This document shows positions 1-10,649 of a DNA stretch of 64,000 bases, piece by piece (position 1 is the first letter of the stretch; every line of letters begins with the position of its first letter). Under the pieces are notes generated by a model, which made no database searches, was not told the DNA's origin, and saw nothing but the letters and a program-made list of their open reading frames with translations. A program made the position numbers and the translations under genes. Source of the stretch: Nemopilema nomurai (lineage: Eukaryota > Cnidaria > Scyphozoa > Rhizostomeae > Rhizostomatidae). The stretch spans positions 460,000 through 523,999 of the forward strand of contig ML133451.1 of assembly GCA_003864495.1 (NCBI GenBank), given 5' to 3'.

Positions 1-1
1 T

Positions 2-636
2 TCAATAGGTGATGGCAGCATAAGCTTCGAGGAGCTTGAGTCCATTGTCCGACCAAACAACCAACCAAATCAATGGGAGAAGGTACAGAAGGCCTTTCGT
101 GTCGTTGATACAGACGGAAATGGCCTAATTGGCTCAGATGAGCTTCTTCACGCCTTTCAACAGCTTGGCGAAGAGATCACGAAGGAAGAAATTGCAAAGT
201 TAATAAGAGTTTTTGATTGGGATTGCGACGGCTTTATAAATATATACGGTATGCAATCCAGCGTGTTTTGAAAATACCAAAAGTCAAAAATTTCAAATGT
301 ACCGGCCCAGATCTACAAAACCATTAGCCATTTCTTTACTGCGTCATCAATCATAAACATTCTTATTTCTGTAGGGAACCCTTTAGCTAGAGCGTTCGTG
401 TCTGGCCATTCATAATTTTATCCTCCTTTCTTGGAACTGCATACTTAATTTATGCCAAATATCTTGCTAAGTACATTGGGATATTCCCAAAACTAAGTGG
501 ATAAAATTTAGATTTCTGGTAGCTGGTCTTGGTGAATCCTCAGCTTAAATTGCTTCAAGGTGTATTTAGATATAACATCTTAATTTTCTCTTTCTTTGCA
601 GAATTCGAAAAAATTATCAAAACATTTGGAAATTGA
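2..636 (+). CDS. Calmodulin-like EF-hand protein, 3' end
   Basis: This is the 3' part of a Ca2+-binding EF-hand protein; its 5' exons lie outside the window. The visible exons are 2-248 and 602-636, joined by a 353-bp intron (donor GTATGC, acceptor TTTGCAG) in phase 1. The window opens inside an EF loop (GDGSISFEEL). Two complete EF loops follow: DTDGNGLIGSDE and DWDCDGFINIYE, the second completed only by splicing to the last exon, which ends KIIKTFGN. Both loops have Asp at positions 1, 3 and 5, Gly at 6 and Glu at 12, so both should bind calcium. The spacing and short tail match the C-terminal lobe of calmodulin or calmodulin-like proteins. The sequence is too diverged to be true calmodulin, and centrin or troponin-C-like relatives remain possible. 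Confidence 0.88.
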
Positions 637-688
637 CATGGCTAGAAATTGAAGTAGACACAATGTAAAACTAGAATCATTATATGAG

Positions 689-694
689 AATAAA
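689..694 (+). terminator. Polyadenylation signal AATAAA of the EF-hand gene
   Basis: A canonical AATAAA lies 53 nt after the stop codon and is followed by T/G-rich sequence. The implied 3'UTR is very short. Confidence 0.6.
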
Positions 695-699
695 ACTGC

Positions 700-3600
700 T
701 TGTTGTGACATGGTGGATTTGTAGCATCGACTCGATTAGCGAAGAATCTATTTACCCATTGGCAAAATTAAGCCTCAACTCTTCAGAGGCTCTCAACAAA
801 AGTTGGTAAATAACGTGAAACAGTAAATTTATTTTGTCTGAAAGACCGCAAAAATACTAATTGTGCCAAACCATCGTAATATTGGCGTTGGCAATAATTC
901 TTTATTAATTTGGAACTACAAATAAATAGTTGTATTATGTTGAACGTCATAGAGTCTTCCTTTCTCCAGGTTATAAGAAATCTTTCCTCTGTCAGTAATT
1001 ATTCAGTCTGCTTAAATAATTTCCATGGAACAGTAGTTTCCATGGATGAATTTTTCGATAATCACAAAATAATTACTGGCTATTGAGCAGCCCCGATCTA
1101 TTTAGTTACTATTTTAAGAGACTGCTCTAAGCAGGCTGGCGTAGAATTCCTGTCTTTCGCCATAAGTACCGAGAAAAAAATATTTTTAATGTCGTATTTT
1201 AACAGCTGCTTTGCCAAAGCTACTTTATTTCAATCTATCTTACCTTTCTAACTATCATACTAATATTCCTTTTAAAATCTACTACATTAACGTACCTGTT
1301 GACATGACCGTATTAATATTAATACAATATTATCACGTTTTTAATTTTACCATGTTAATATTACTCAAGCTGTTTAATTTCTGTAATATAATACGAACGT
1401 CACCTGTGTAGGCGCGTTTGGAAGGAACACTGTTATTTATCTGAATATAAGTCGATTGTTGGATATGTAAATAAATAGATGACCTGGAGAAATCATAATA
1501 GATGCATAGTTATCATAAAATCTAAATGTGTATAGCGTTGTTTTTAGTAATGCATTAATTAGTCAGTGACAATTTTGATTAAAGACTCATTAGATGGTGT
1601 AATTGATAATTAGAATAATTTGGAAGAATGTCTTGGGACCGTTATCGTTTGAGTGAATGAAGAAGACAGTTTTTGAAAGCTTTATTGTTGAGAGCTGCAC
1701 TTGATGAAATGTAAGATATTACCAACTTTTAATAACATAGCTTTACATCGACGATGAGTAAAGTAGCTTTTTACGGCGCGCCGTTGCCTGAAAAAATGAT
1801 TAATTTTTTTGCATGCAGTTTTAAAAAATGTGCACGCAATTTTAAAACATGTGAATGCACATTCAAAAAATTGTGTACGCAAACAGAAGTTTTTGTGCAT
1901 CAAAGTTGAAAAGTATGTATCAACCTAAATAAATTGTTGTGCATGTACGTTCACATTTTCTTGTGCAATCCCTCGGTTGTCAAACTAATGTGTGTGTGTG
2001 CTGACTTAGCTGCTTGAGGCTTCCTCATTGTACCTTGTAGATACCAAGGGATATATAGGTTTCTGCTCCTTTGAACTGCAAGGTCTATTGAAGTTGCATG
2101 ACATTTAATCACATGCATGACTCGATTGTTATACTAGTTAGGAACCTCTTGTCTGTTGCTTGTTCTTATTGTTTGTGAAAGCGCCACGATGCACAAAAAT
2201 GACTTTTCTTTCCACCACAATTGCAGCTTTTCTGCGCTTGTCTCCTTCAAGCATGGTTTTCTATTTAGCTCCAATTCTATGTTCTTAGCGTCTGACCCAG
2301 TTCATCGATTGTTTTTTGTCTACGTATTACCGCACTATTACTAAACTTTCAACGGCGAATCTTGCATGGCAATTATTGCACAAAGGATACATTCTACGTC
2401 TACACCTTACACTGCCTTGTTACTACAACCCTCGCTTTCGTATTTGCTGCGCCTTCGCGAAATTTCATATGCGCAGCTGCGGTTGCGGAAAGAGTTCTGG
2501 AGTAATCACCATTAAATAAAGATTAAATGAATTTTTCCGAGGGCTATGAAAAGTTAGTTAAACGCGAGTCAGGCATACTTTCGGTAAAATCGAAGCTTGT
2601 TAAAATTCCTACCGACTGTTGTAAGGAGCCTTCAAGGCATTTGGCTAGTGATTGTGAATATTGCTGCTTCACAAGCCCTAATCGGAGGGCACTGGCATCT
2701 CAAAGTGGTTGTTAAAATCATTTGTCTATGATTGATGTTTATTGCTGTGTGGTACAGATTTTATGGTCTTGTAATGAAGTATCGCATTTACATACTCTTT
2801 TGTTTACCAAAAATTGAAAAACTGCAGATGAAAGGAACTCAGCTAAACTATTGAATTTAGATACTTGAAAATATTACGCAAAGTACGTTTATTTGAAAAA
2901 CTGTGTCGGGCCTCAAAAATTCGTCGTTGAATTTTCGCATTATCTTCTTGTCCCTTTGCGCGCAAATCTAGACTTTATACGGTTTTCCTATCTTCTACTT
3001 TGTTAAGTATGCTAAATTCACATATGCATAAAGTTTTGGTGAATCTGGATGGGTTTCTAATGACCTAGATTTCTTGCTGAGATCATGTCAGCAAAGACTA
3101 ATGGAAATCGGAAATTGCTGTGAGATGAGAATGTGATCAAAATTATTCATCACCAATCCTTCGAATGTTCTTACTATTTATCATCGCCATCTTGATGATT
3201 ATTCTGAGCATGACCTGCGATCAGGGACTTAGAGCGTGTAGTTGTGTGGTCACCATTGCAACTGTTGCTGCGAGTCACAGCAACCGCCGTGTTGTGCTAT
3301 TTCATGCCAAGTTACATTAGTTGAACGAAATCATCAGAATATAGAGTTCTTTCTGCTCTGATTTCATGGCAACAGCACTCATTCATTGCATCCTCTTGAT
3401 TGGCAAAGCAAGGCCGAGTCTCATTGCATCCCTCTTTCGAAGCATACCATATTAGTGAATAAAGTGACAGGAGCACCGAGGAACTTTTTATAGTCTTGAC
3501 CATGCTAAAGTCATTGAGGAACATTTTGCATAGGGAAGAGGATGGCAAGGGAAGCAGGCCTCGACCTGTGCAGTGCAAGACGAACAGTTTCTGAGAAGAA

Positions 3601-3920
3601 CAGGATCGAAGCTTGCGAGAAAGAAAAGGTACAACACGAAAATAAGACGAAATGGCTGCAAGGAACACTTCCAATGAAATGTCGTACAACAGTAACATCT
3701 GCACTTGATGCTAATAAGTGCATGGAAAATATATTCTTATCGAGTGCAGTAATGGGCTTGTTTTTTGAAACCCTTGCCGTTAGTTTAACCAATAACATAA
3801 ACTACAAAACGCTAAGTCGCTATGAAACTACTAGTGGAACAGTAGTACAAGATACTAAAACCTTGATACACATGACAGAAAAATGTTCTTATCAAGTTTA
3901 TGCTGAGTCTATCATGCTGC
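700..3920. other. Gene-less spacer
   Basis: No convincing gene was found. Open frames are under about 130 codons, mostly lack ATG starts and show no family features. The sequence is A+T-rich. A degenerate run at 1800-1890 repeats motifs of the type TGCACGCAATTTTAAAA. The decamer TTTCCATGGA occurs twice near 1020-1045. The 3'UTR of the minus-strand peptide gene presumably occupies the right end. Confidence 0.5.
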
Positions 3921-4322
3921 CTATTTGCCATGGAAATAATGGCGGCGTCTGTAATAGATGTGGCGGCGTCTGTAATAGAAGTGGCTGCGTCTGTAATAGA
4001 AATGGCGGCGTCTGTAGTTAGAGTGGAGGCGCCTGTAGTAGTAGCGATGGTAGCGAATGTAGTAATATGGAGACTTCTGAGGACTGCGGCTTTGTGTCTC
4101 TAGCTCGTTCTCATTTCTGCCAACTCCGTCTTCTTGCTCTTCCAATTCCTTTTCGAGAGGATCACCCATCTCGTCCCCTCGGTCGTCTTCTTCTTCGTCT
4201 AATTCTTCCACATCCTTCCCCCTATGATGCTCTGGTCCATCGTTGTGCACCAACGTTTCAGTTGCACCAGCGAAACAAATTACCGACAGAATCACCAAAG
4301 AGAGAAACAATGCAGTCTTCAT
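3921..4322 (-). CDS. Secreted peptide precursor: acidic pro-region and Tyr/Arg/His repeat tail
   Basis: The open frame encodes 133 aa in one exon. Residues 1-20 form a classical signal peptide (hydrophobic core LFLSLVILSVICF, likely cleavage after AGA). Residues 21-83 are strongly acidic (24 Asp/Glu in 63). Residues 84-133 contain 15 Tyr, 15 Arg and 7 His in 50 residues, arranged as near-perfect hexapeptide repeats of the type YYRRRH, and the chain ends in Gly-Lys, a possible amidation signal. The ATG sits 9 nt inside an exon that starts after a clean acceptor (TCTTTTTCAG), so this start is well supported. An acidic pro-region balancing a cationic C-terminus is the layout of cnidarian antimicrobial peptide precursors such as Hydra arminins; similarity here is architectural only. 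A Tyr-rich adhesive or biomineral matrix role is an alternative. I do not recognise a named family. Confidence 0.72.
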   Translation of the reverse strand: MKTALFLSLVILSVICFAGATETLVHNDGPEHHRGKDVEELDEEEDDRGDEMGDPLEKELEEQEDGVGRNENELETQSRSPQKSPYYYIRYHRYYYRRLHSNYRRRHFYYRRSHFYYRRRHIYYRRRHYFHGK

Positions 4323-4927
4323 TTTCAAATCTGAAAAAGATTTAGTTCATTATCAAGCAAAAGCTAAATTTAGCAAAAAGCCGAGCAGGGAAGTGGTTTC
4401 ATGAATCTTGCATTTATTATCTCTCTTCTACCATCTATTTTTGAAGCCATCTTCTTGCATTGATTGGATATTCAGTATATACTCAAACTGACTTCTTCAA
4501 GAGCGAAAAGGGAATTTAGAGTGCCACCAGGGAGCTTCAAAATTCTGATTTTTGAATGTTGAGCTCTTTTTGAAATTAAATAAAATCCAATGGAACGTAA
4601 AGGCAAATTCGCCTACTATATTGTCTCCATAGTCATATAGTATGTTTCAAAACAAGCAGTAGAGGGTCAAATTCCATAAGCAACTCAAACGAACTTGTCA
4701 AAGGAAGAGCTTCATTCATGAAATGTTTTTAAATTTCGTGCAACGGCTAATAAGTGTGTATTTAGACAAATACTTTTCTATCAAGAGTTTTAGAGAAACA
4801 AGAAGCTCGTGCCCAGTTACTTTGAATCGTTGTCAGAAATAGTAATAGGGCTAGCATAGGAGCGGCAAATTTGACCTTAGAGTTGGCAAGGAACAAGAAA
4901 CCAAGTCGAAGGTGAAGCTCTACATAC

Positions 4928-4985
4928 CTGATTATTCTTAAACCTTTGAGGACTGTATCTCTGCTTCCACTCGCTCTAGTGCTAA
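4928..4985 (-). other. 5' non-coding exon of the secreted peptide gene (inferred)
   Basis: On the minus strand the sequence AATCAG|GTATGT gives a strong donor with the exon ending at 4928. It pairs with the acceptor before 4330, defining a 597-bp 5'UTR intron (4927-4331). The 5' edge near 4985 is inferred from the TATA box. No ATG occurs in the exon, so translation would start in exon 2. Confidence 0.55.
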
Positions 4986-5007
4986 ATAATCTGAAGGATG
5001 GTTCTCT

Positions 5008-5016
5008 CTATTTATA
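5008..5016 (-). promoter_or_regulatory. TATA box of the secreted peptide gene
   Basis: TATAAATAG reads on the minus strand. It lies about 80 nt upstream of the inferred splice donor, so a start site about 25-30 nt downstream would leave a 5'UTR exon of about 60 nt. Confidence 0.55.
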
Positions 5017-5087
5017 CAGAGTAACTTGCCTTGTGCTGTTATTGGCATTCTGGACAAAAATGTTAACTCCAAAACAATACTAAGGTC

Positions 5088-5444
5088 ATGTACGACTACA
5101 AGGAATTAAAAATGGATTTCAGGTCATTCAATGGAACAGAAGTAATAAAACATTCTAATCTGATTAACAGTACTCCTGATGGACAAGGAAGTACTTTGGT
5201 TCTCTCAACACAACACTTCCATATTGAAGGAATGCCTTTCAAGAACAAGGAAGTTCTTTTTGCTATTGAGGCACAGCATACGCAAATTAAGAGAATGCCC
5301 TTTAGGGACGAAAAAGTACTTTTGCTTATTGGAACAATCAATTGCCTGACTTGGTTACTTGTCTTTAATGTTTTTTTGCAGAGTTTTGTTCATAATTGGA
5401 ATCTTACCTACGAAAAGGTAACATTCTTAACAGTTGCTCATTAA
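5088..5444 (+). CDS. Possible small coding exon with a 21-residue internal duplication
   Basis: An ATG-initiated frame of 118 codons starts 72 bp from the TATA box of the divergent peptide gene. I do not recognise the protein. Two adjacent 21-residue units (QHFHIEGMPFKNKEVLF... and QHTQIKRMPFRDEKVLL...) are clearly duplicated. Several differences between them are silent third-position changes (CAA/CAG, CAC/CAT, CCT/CCC, TTC/TTT, GTT/GTA), as expected if the protein sequence was under selection. A hydrophobic stretch (TWLLVFNVFL) follows, and a usable donor (GAAAAG|GTAACA) lies near 5416, so this could be a 5' exon. It may also be a decayed or chance frame. Confidence 0.3.
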   Translation: MYDYKELKMDFRSFNGTEVIKHSNLINSTPDGQGSTLVLSTQHFHIEGMPFKNKEVLFAIEAQHTQIKRMPFRDEKVLLLIGTINCLTWLLVFNVFLQSFVHNWNLTYEKVTFLTVAH

Positions 5445-5924
5445 AGTAATCATAGTGAAAACAAGCTCACATAATAAATACAAATCTGATTTTTACCCGA
5501 CCAGACACTCTATTTATAATTAGAAATAAAAGCATTGCCCTTGGATGGAACTTTTAAACAGTAAATAATATATATTCAAGTTGATTTATGCATGATACAT
5601 CAAAAAGGCTGCTTGGTTCCAATTTTTCGACACATTTCTTGGGGAGCTTTCCTTTCTTCTTAAGCATCTTTTAAGAAACGATCATGTTAGGACTTGTTAT
5701 AGAGTTTTGTTTGTTAAACGTGACAAAGTTTTAGAGCAGCATAAGAAGGAAAACAGGAAGAAAGAGAAGGGATATTGAAATATATCTTATCAATGCTATG
5801 CACAGCACGGCGATAAGCCACCGTCCACAAAGCAACTTTTTTACCTGAAGTGAAACTCAGCAGTGCAATAATTTATCCATTGATTTGCAACATTGTATTC
5901 TAAATTTGTTTTTGTTTCTACCTA
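5445..5924. other. Gene-less A+T-rich spacer
   Basis: I see no coding frame, RNA gene or repeat in this stretch. Confidence 0.4.
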
Positions 5925-6098
5925 GCATCCGAAGAAGCTTCGGCTCATCGAGCAGTGTCCTGGTTCCTCCACTCGATGTGACTAAACCTCGTGATTCCTT
6001 ATGCCTTTAATTACAGAGAGCTGGCGACTCTCCTTACTCGAACTACCGACCCACTTGGATCTGTTGTCAGCATCTCTGACAACTGAGCCATCCTCGCA
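5925..6098 (-). mobile_element. tRNA-derived SINE-like element
   Basis: On the minus strand a head of the type GCGAGGATGGCTCAG contains an A-box (TGGCTCAGTTGT, 6090-6079). A B-box-like motif (AGTTCGAGTAA, 6045-6035) follows at a tRNA-like spacing of about 44 nt. Both promoter boxes diverge slightly from consensus and no full tRNA cloverleaf closes, so this is a tRNA-related SINE rather than a tRNA gene. The 5' end is clear. The 3' limit, after a segment containing GAAGCTTCTTCGG, is estimated. Confidence 0.55.
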
Positions 6099-6110
6099 CT
6101 TGTTATTGTT

Positions 6111-7500
6111 ATGAATAAGGTATGTCACATTAAACTTGTAAACCTACTTCTCTCAATTTTCTTTATGCAAGTCAACTTCAATTTCCAACCCCCACATCTC
6201 CACCAACAGTCCCACCACAGTGAAAGAGATCTCTTTGGCCATTTGCATAACTTCCTTTCCCTCTTGCAAGACAAGCAGAAAACTAAAACTCCATCATCTC
6301 TGAGCATACATCATGCTACCTGTTAATGGACTTGGAAGAAAACCCCTTCCTGAAAAGAGACAGTGACTTCAGATGGTTTGGTGATGATCATTTGCCCAGT
6401 GGTCTTAGGAGCGCATTTTGCTCCAAATTTTCAGTAAAGTTTAAATTATTAACAATAAAGAGTCCACCGAAAACAAAACGGTCAAAATGTTAAAGGAATG
6501 GCGCAAGGAAGTACACTGCCAGATACAGTTCTCCTCAATCTGGAGCTCAACAGAGAAACAGGAGAGGCTGACGAGGCCAGGGCGCAGCTATTCTTCCTGC
6601 CCTGTCTTGGTCCTGTTCATAGTATCTCCTTGGTCCTATTCATAGTATTTCGGCTTTGATAACGGCTTCTTGATCAGACACAATGTTTGAGAACGATTTG
6701 TTTGTGATATCTTATCAAAGACATTTCGCATCTGATAGTTAAGCACTCTTCATAACAGAGTACTCAATGGTTAATCTCTCGCTTCAAGAACCTTAGAATT
6801 ATGTTTCAACGCTTCCCCAAGCTTCATTTGTAACCTTTGACCATTAAGACGAAGTAATGACTATTTCTAATGGACAGCAGACGGAATAAGAGAAGCTGTG
6901 ACTTATACCTAGATAAAAATCATGATAAAAATGAGTAAACGTTCTGCAGTTGATTCTTGTGACACTGCTTGCGCAACATCTATCATTGTTGTTGTGTACA
7001 AACCTGAATAAATCAAAGTATGTTAAGAGGATTCTTGCATTCGAGTGAAGGCCTTGGCTTTCAAGCGAAGCCGTATTAATACAATTGCAGTCCTAATAAT
7101 AAAGTAGTTTGGCTGTTGGCACCTACCGGTGTCTGACCTATCATCAATCTAACTGAGAAACAAGCTTTAGTCATTGTAACTTCAAAATCACCATGTAAAC
7201 CATTGCACATTCAAGAACACCTTGTCGGCTCGCACAGTATATGCAAAGCTGATGGCTATCCACAAAGCACTACATCAATATTGAGAAGGAGAACATCATC
7301 CTTGGTAGAGAACATTCAATATTCAAATTACCTTCAATAGTTCCGTACGAACTCTAAATCCCCTCAAAAAGGTTAATGCGGCTGCAAAAAGCTGGTGCCT
7401 GCTGAATTTTGAGCACTGTGACCTAGAGAACCTGGCCAAGGCTTTTGACCCAGTTCAATCTACCTCACAACCCTCATCCTTGCAGTCATTCTCTTTTTGG
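6111..7500. other. Gene-less spacer
   Basis: One short ATG frame at 6111-6326 has no recognisable features. No other gene, RNA or repeat is evident before the tetranucleotide array. Confidence 0.4.
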
Positions 7501-7504
7501 CTTG

Positions 7505-7786
7505 AAACTCACACAAACTCACACACTCACTAATTCGCTCACTCACCCACTCACTCACTCACTCACTCGCTCACTCACTAGCACACTCACTTTTACTCAC
7601 TCATGCACTCATTCACTCACTCGCTCACTTTCATTCGCTCACTCATTTATTCTCTCATTTATTCATTCATTAATTCGCTCACTCACTCAATTACTCACTC
7701 ACTCACTCACTCACTCGCTCGCTCACTAACACACTCACTCGCGCACTCACTTATCCATTTACTTACCTGCTCAATACGTCACTAAT
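7505..7786. repeat. Imperfect (CACT)n tetranucleotide array, left part
   Basis: About 280 bp of CACT/CGCT/CATT tetramers with scattered substitutions. Any translation is a simple Ser-Leu-Thr-His periodicity and not a gene. Confidence 0.9.
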
Positions 7787-8992
7787 CAGGGGCGGCGCGT
7801 AAAGGTATTGGCGTTATTAGTCTAATACCACTTTTTCCGAGGCCTGATTTTATTTTAGATGCGCGCTTTTTATTTATTGCGCACTGTTCTTGAAAGCAAT
7901 GAAATATTGCATCTTTGTTTTGTATCTGTTCCGCAAAGAAAACTGATGACACACCATTATACCCTGTTAATCCAACATTAATTATCTTCATTGTTATCCC
8001 ACTGAGATCTCAGATGTGTTATCAGTTGGAAAGTCACGGTATTAGATTCCAGATCTTAATAACGTTTCAGGGCAGTGCTATTGTGCGAATGTCCTTTCGT
8101 GACGCATGAGTCCATTGTTTTCAATGGTGCACACATAAGACTGAGGCAGCCGCGTTATTAGTTTTCGATTCTTAATAACGTGGCCGTCAGAGGTATTGTT
8201 TTTGCTATTTGGGTGTACATTTTTGAAGTCGAGATGAGTCGCTTTTTGCGAAATGAAGGAAACAAACACCGATGGGACGTTCGAGAAGTGTTTTCTTTAG
8301 TATGGACTTAGGAAAAGTTAATATATGAGCAACGACTCTGTCTGAAAGAAGAGGGCAGATCTTGTCCGAAGGTTACTATAAAGCACAGATCGAGTGACTC
8401 GGCATATGAGTTATTTAAATAGATTTGTGACGAACAGGGAAGAAACACTTTTGACTGTTGGCCTTGTTTCGTCATGGGTGATTTGTCTACTGTGAGTGAA
8501 AATATCTCACTTCTTAACTTTAAACTTTTTTTCGTTTCATACCTGAAAGAAGAAAGCATCCCCGAGGCACCTGTGTCCGCGTTATTAGAATCACGATTCT
8601 AATGACGGGGCTGGAAAGTGAGGGCTTCCAGCCGCCTTCAACCTTCTTAATCTTAGCGGCTACACAATTCCTCTCAGCCCCTAAAACCAGTAAATGTTCC
8701 AGAACAGTGATCGAAAAGGGACCTTTGGGATCTTACGGGTTGCAGGTTTCGCCAATTTTCGTCGATGGGGTTTCGGGTTTTCCATAGAAAAGATGCGGTT
8801 TTTGGAATTTCAATATTCATATTCCGTTTTGCGGTGATTTAAATTTTTGTCCATGTTTGCAAGTTCAGGTACCTCTCAAAGCCTCCTCATTATCAGGGCG
8901 TTTCCCATCTAAAAGATAGGCGTGGCCAAAAACTCTATGTTGTTTTATTTGGAAAAGTAATACCACTCCGGCAGCACTACGCACCGCCCCTG
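7787..8992. mobile_element. 1.2 kb TIR element, hAT-like, non-autonomous
   Basis: The ends are inverted: CAGGGGCGGCGCGTA at 7787 and its complement, with one mismatch, ending at 8992. CAGGGGCGG-type ends are typical of hAT-superfamily transposons. Three full copies and one partial copy of an imperfect palindrome of the form CGTTATTAG...CTAATAACG occur inside, at about 7811, 8037-8064, 8151-8180 and 8578-8607. No transposase frame exists, so the element is non-autonomous. CACT-type tetramers flank both sides, consistent with insertion into that array. No clear 8-bp target duplication remains, and the superfamily assignment rests on the terminal bases. Confidence 0.65.
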
Positions 8993-9110
8993 CTTCACTT
9001 ACTCAATCACATACACTCACTCACTTGCTGCTTTCATACCAATGTACCCAATCACTGATACACCAGTCAATCGCTTGCTTACACATTCATTCACACACCA
9101 GCTAATTCAG
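8993..9110. repeat. Degenerate (CACT)n array, right part
   Basis: Diverged CACT/CATT tetramers resume directly after the right end of the TIR element and fade by about 9110. This is probably the distal half of the interrupted array. Confidence 0.6.
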
Positions 9111-9945
9111 TGGCCTCCCTTGTCTTTTCAACAGACCAATCACGGCAGCATGAGACGTCTTCCAGCATTGGTAGATATAATTGCCTATCTGCAAGACAAG
9201 CAAGCAACTATAGTGTATTTCGATCCTCGTGGCCACTCAAATTGCATAAAGCCCTTCTAAAAGAACACTCTGGTAGGACCTCATCAGGTTGAAAACTGCA
9301 AAACCTATCTTCACGCCAGTCTGAAAAGAGGAACTGCGGCAGACTGTCTGAAAAACCTTTGAAGCGTTCAAATCATTTAGCGAGGTAAAAATTGTTTGTC
9401 ACCTTGAGGCTACCATTCAACCTCTTTCTCAAGACATATCAATTAGGCTAGTAATAGTTTGCAATTAGGCCATATCAATTGTGGTAAGTATGCTGATGAA
9501 AATTCAGTCTAGATCCTATGAATTATTTTGCATAAACATGAAGAGTCGCCTGCAGCAGCCAAGAGGAGGCAACACTGGCCTTTACTATATCAAGACGGCC
9601 TGGACAGTGGAACTGGTAAGATTCTAGCTAAAATGGAGTTGAGAAGATATGACAAAGCATCTTCAAAATCTACCCGAGCTTTGAGTTCAAATTACGCATG
9701 CGGTGACCAGATTATGTTTCAGCAATATTCTTTTGTGTTATATAAAGAATGTTGGTTTTTGATTCGTCGAAATATTTATGAATGTCCGCCATGACGATCC
9801 TTCTTTCGTAAAGGCCTTCAACCACCAACAAAAGCCAAGTAATATCTCAGACATGGATTTTTAATCAGTGATCGTTTCAAAAGCAAAGAATTAGAAAAGC
9901 GAGAGAAGGGATAGAGGCCGTAAAAGGCCGTAGAAGGCAATAAAA
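9111..9945. other. Gene-less spacer
   Basis: No supported gene. The frame at 9528-9794 starts with TTG and has no recognisable feature. Confidence 0.4.
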
Positions 9946-10645
9946 AGCAGGACAGGATAGGACCGGACAGGATAGGACCGGGCAGGATAGGACCGGACAG
10001 GATAGGACCGGACAGGATAGGACCGGACAGGATAGGACCGGACAGGATAGGACCGGACAGGATAGGACCGGACAGGATAGGACAGAACAGGACAGACAGG
10101 ACAGGACAGGACAGGACAGGACAGGACACGACACGACAGGACAGGACACGATAGGACACGACAGGCCAGAACAGGACAGGATAGGATAGAACCGGACAGG
10201 ACAGGTAAGTCCAGGACAGGATAGGACAGGATAGGACAGGATAGGACAGGATAGGACCGGACAGGCCAGGACAGGAAAGTACAGGATAGAACAGGACAGG
10301 ACAGGACAGGACAGGACAGGACAGGACAGGACAGGACAGGACAGGACAGGACAGGACAGGACAGGACAGGACACGACACGACAGGACAGGACACGATAGG
10401 ACACGACAGGACACGACAGGACACGACAGGCCAGAACAGGACAGGATAGGATAGAACCGGACAGGACAGGACAGGATAGGACAGGATAGGACAGGATAGG
10501 ACAGGATAGGACAGGATAGGATAGGATAGGACAGGATAGGACAGGATAGGACAGGATAGGACCGGATAGGCCAGGACAGGAAAGTACAAGATAGAACAGG
10601 ACAGGATAGGACCGGACAGAACAGGACAGGATAGGACCGGAAAGG
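9946..10645. repeat. Pentanucleotide (GGAYA/GGACC/CGACA)n satellite-like array
   Basis: About 700 bp built almost entirely from 5-bp units: GGACA, GGATA, GGACC and CGACA variants on the plus strand. The left end shows a 15-bp higher-order unit (GGACCGGACAGGATA) repeated about eight times. The centre is almost pure GGACA. Variant-rich segments at about 10121-10204 and 10371-10472 are near copies of each other, indicating internal segmental duplication. Because the unit contains no in-frame stop on the minus strand, long open frames of Cys-Pro-Val-Leu-Ser periodicity appear there; they are artefacts. Confidence 0.93.
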
Positions 10646-10649
10646 CTTT

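Noticed and set aside
3542..4021. 159-codon plus-strand frame with a Cys/Gly/Asn repeat
   Set aside because: Antisense to the better-supported peptide gene, which has a signal peptide, TATA box and 5' intron.
5925..6098. Possible functional tRNA gene
   Set aside because: A- and B-boxes are tRNA-like but the B-box is degenerate, the arms do not pair into a cloverleaf, and the sequence continues as a SINE-like body.
7445..7785. Plus-strand Ser-Leu-Thr-His-rich frames
   Set aside because: Translation of the (CACT)n array; no non-repeat coding sequence.
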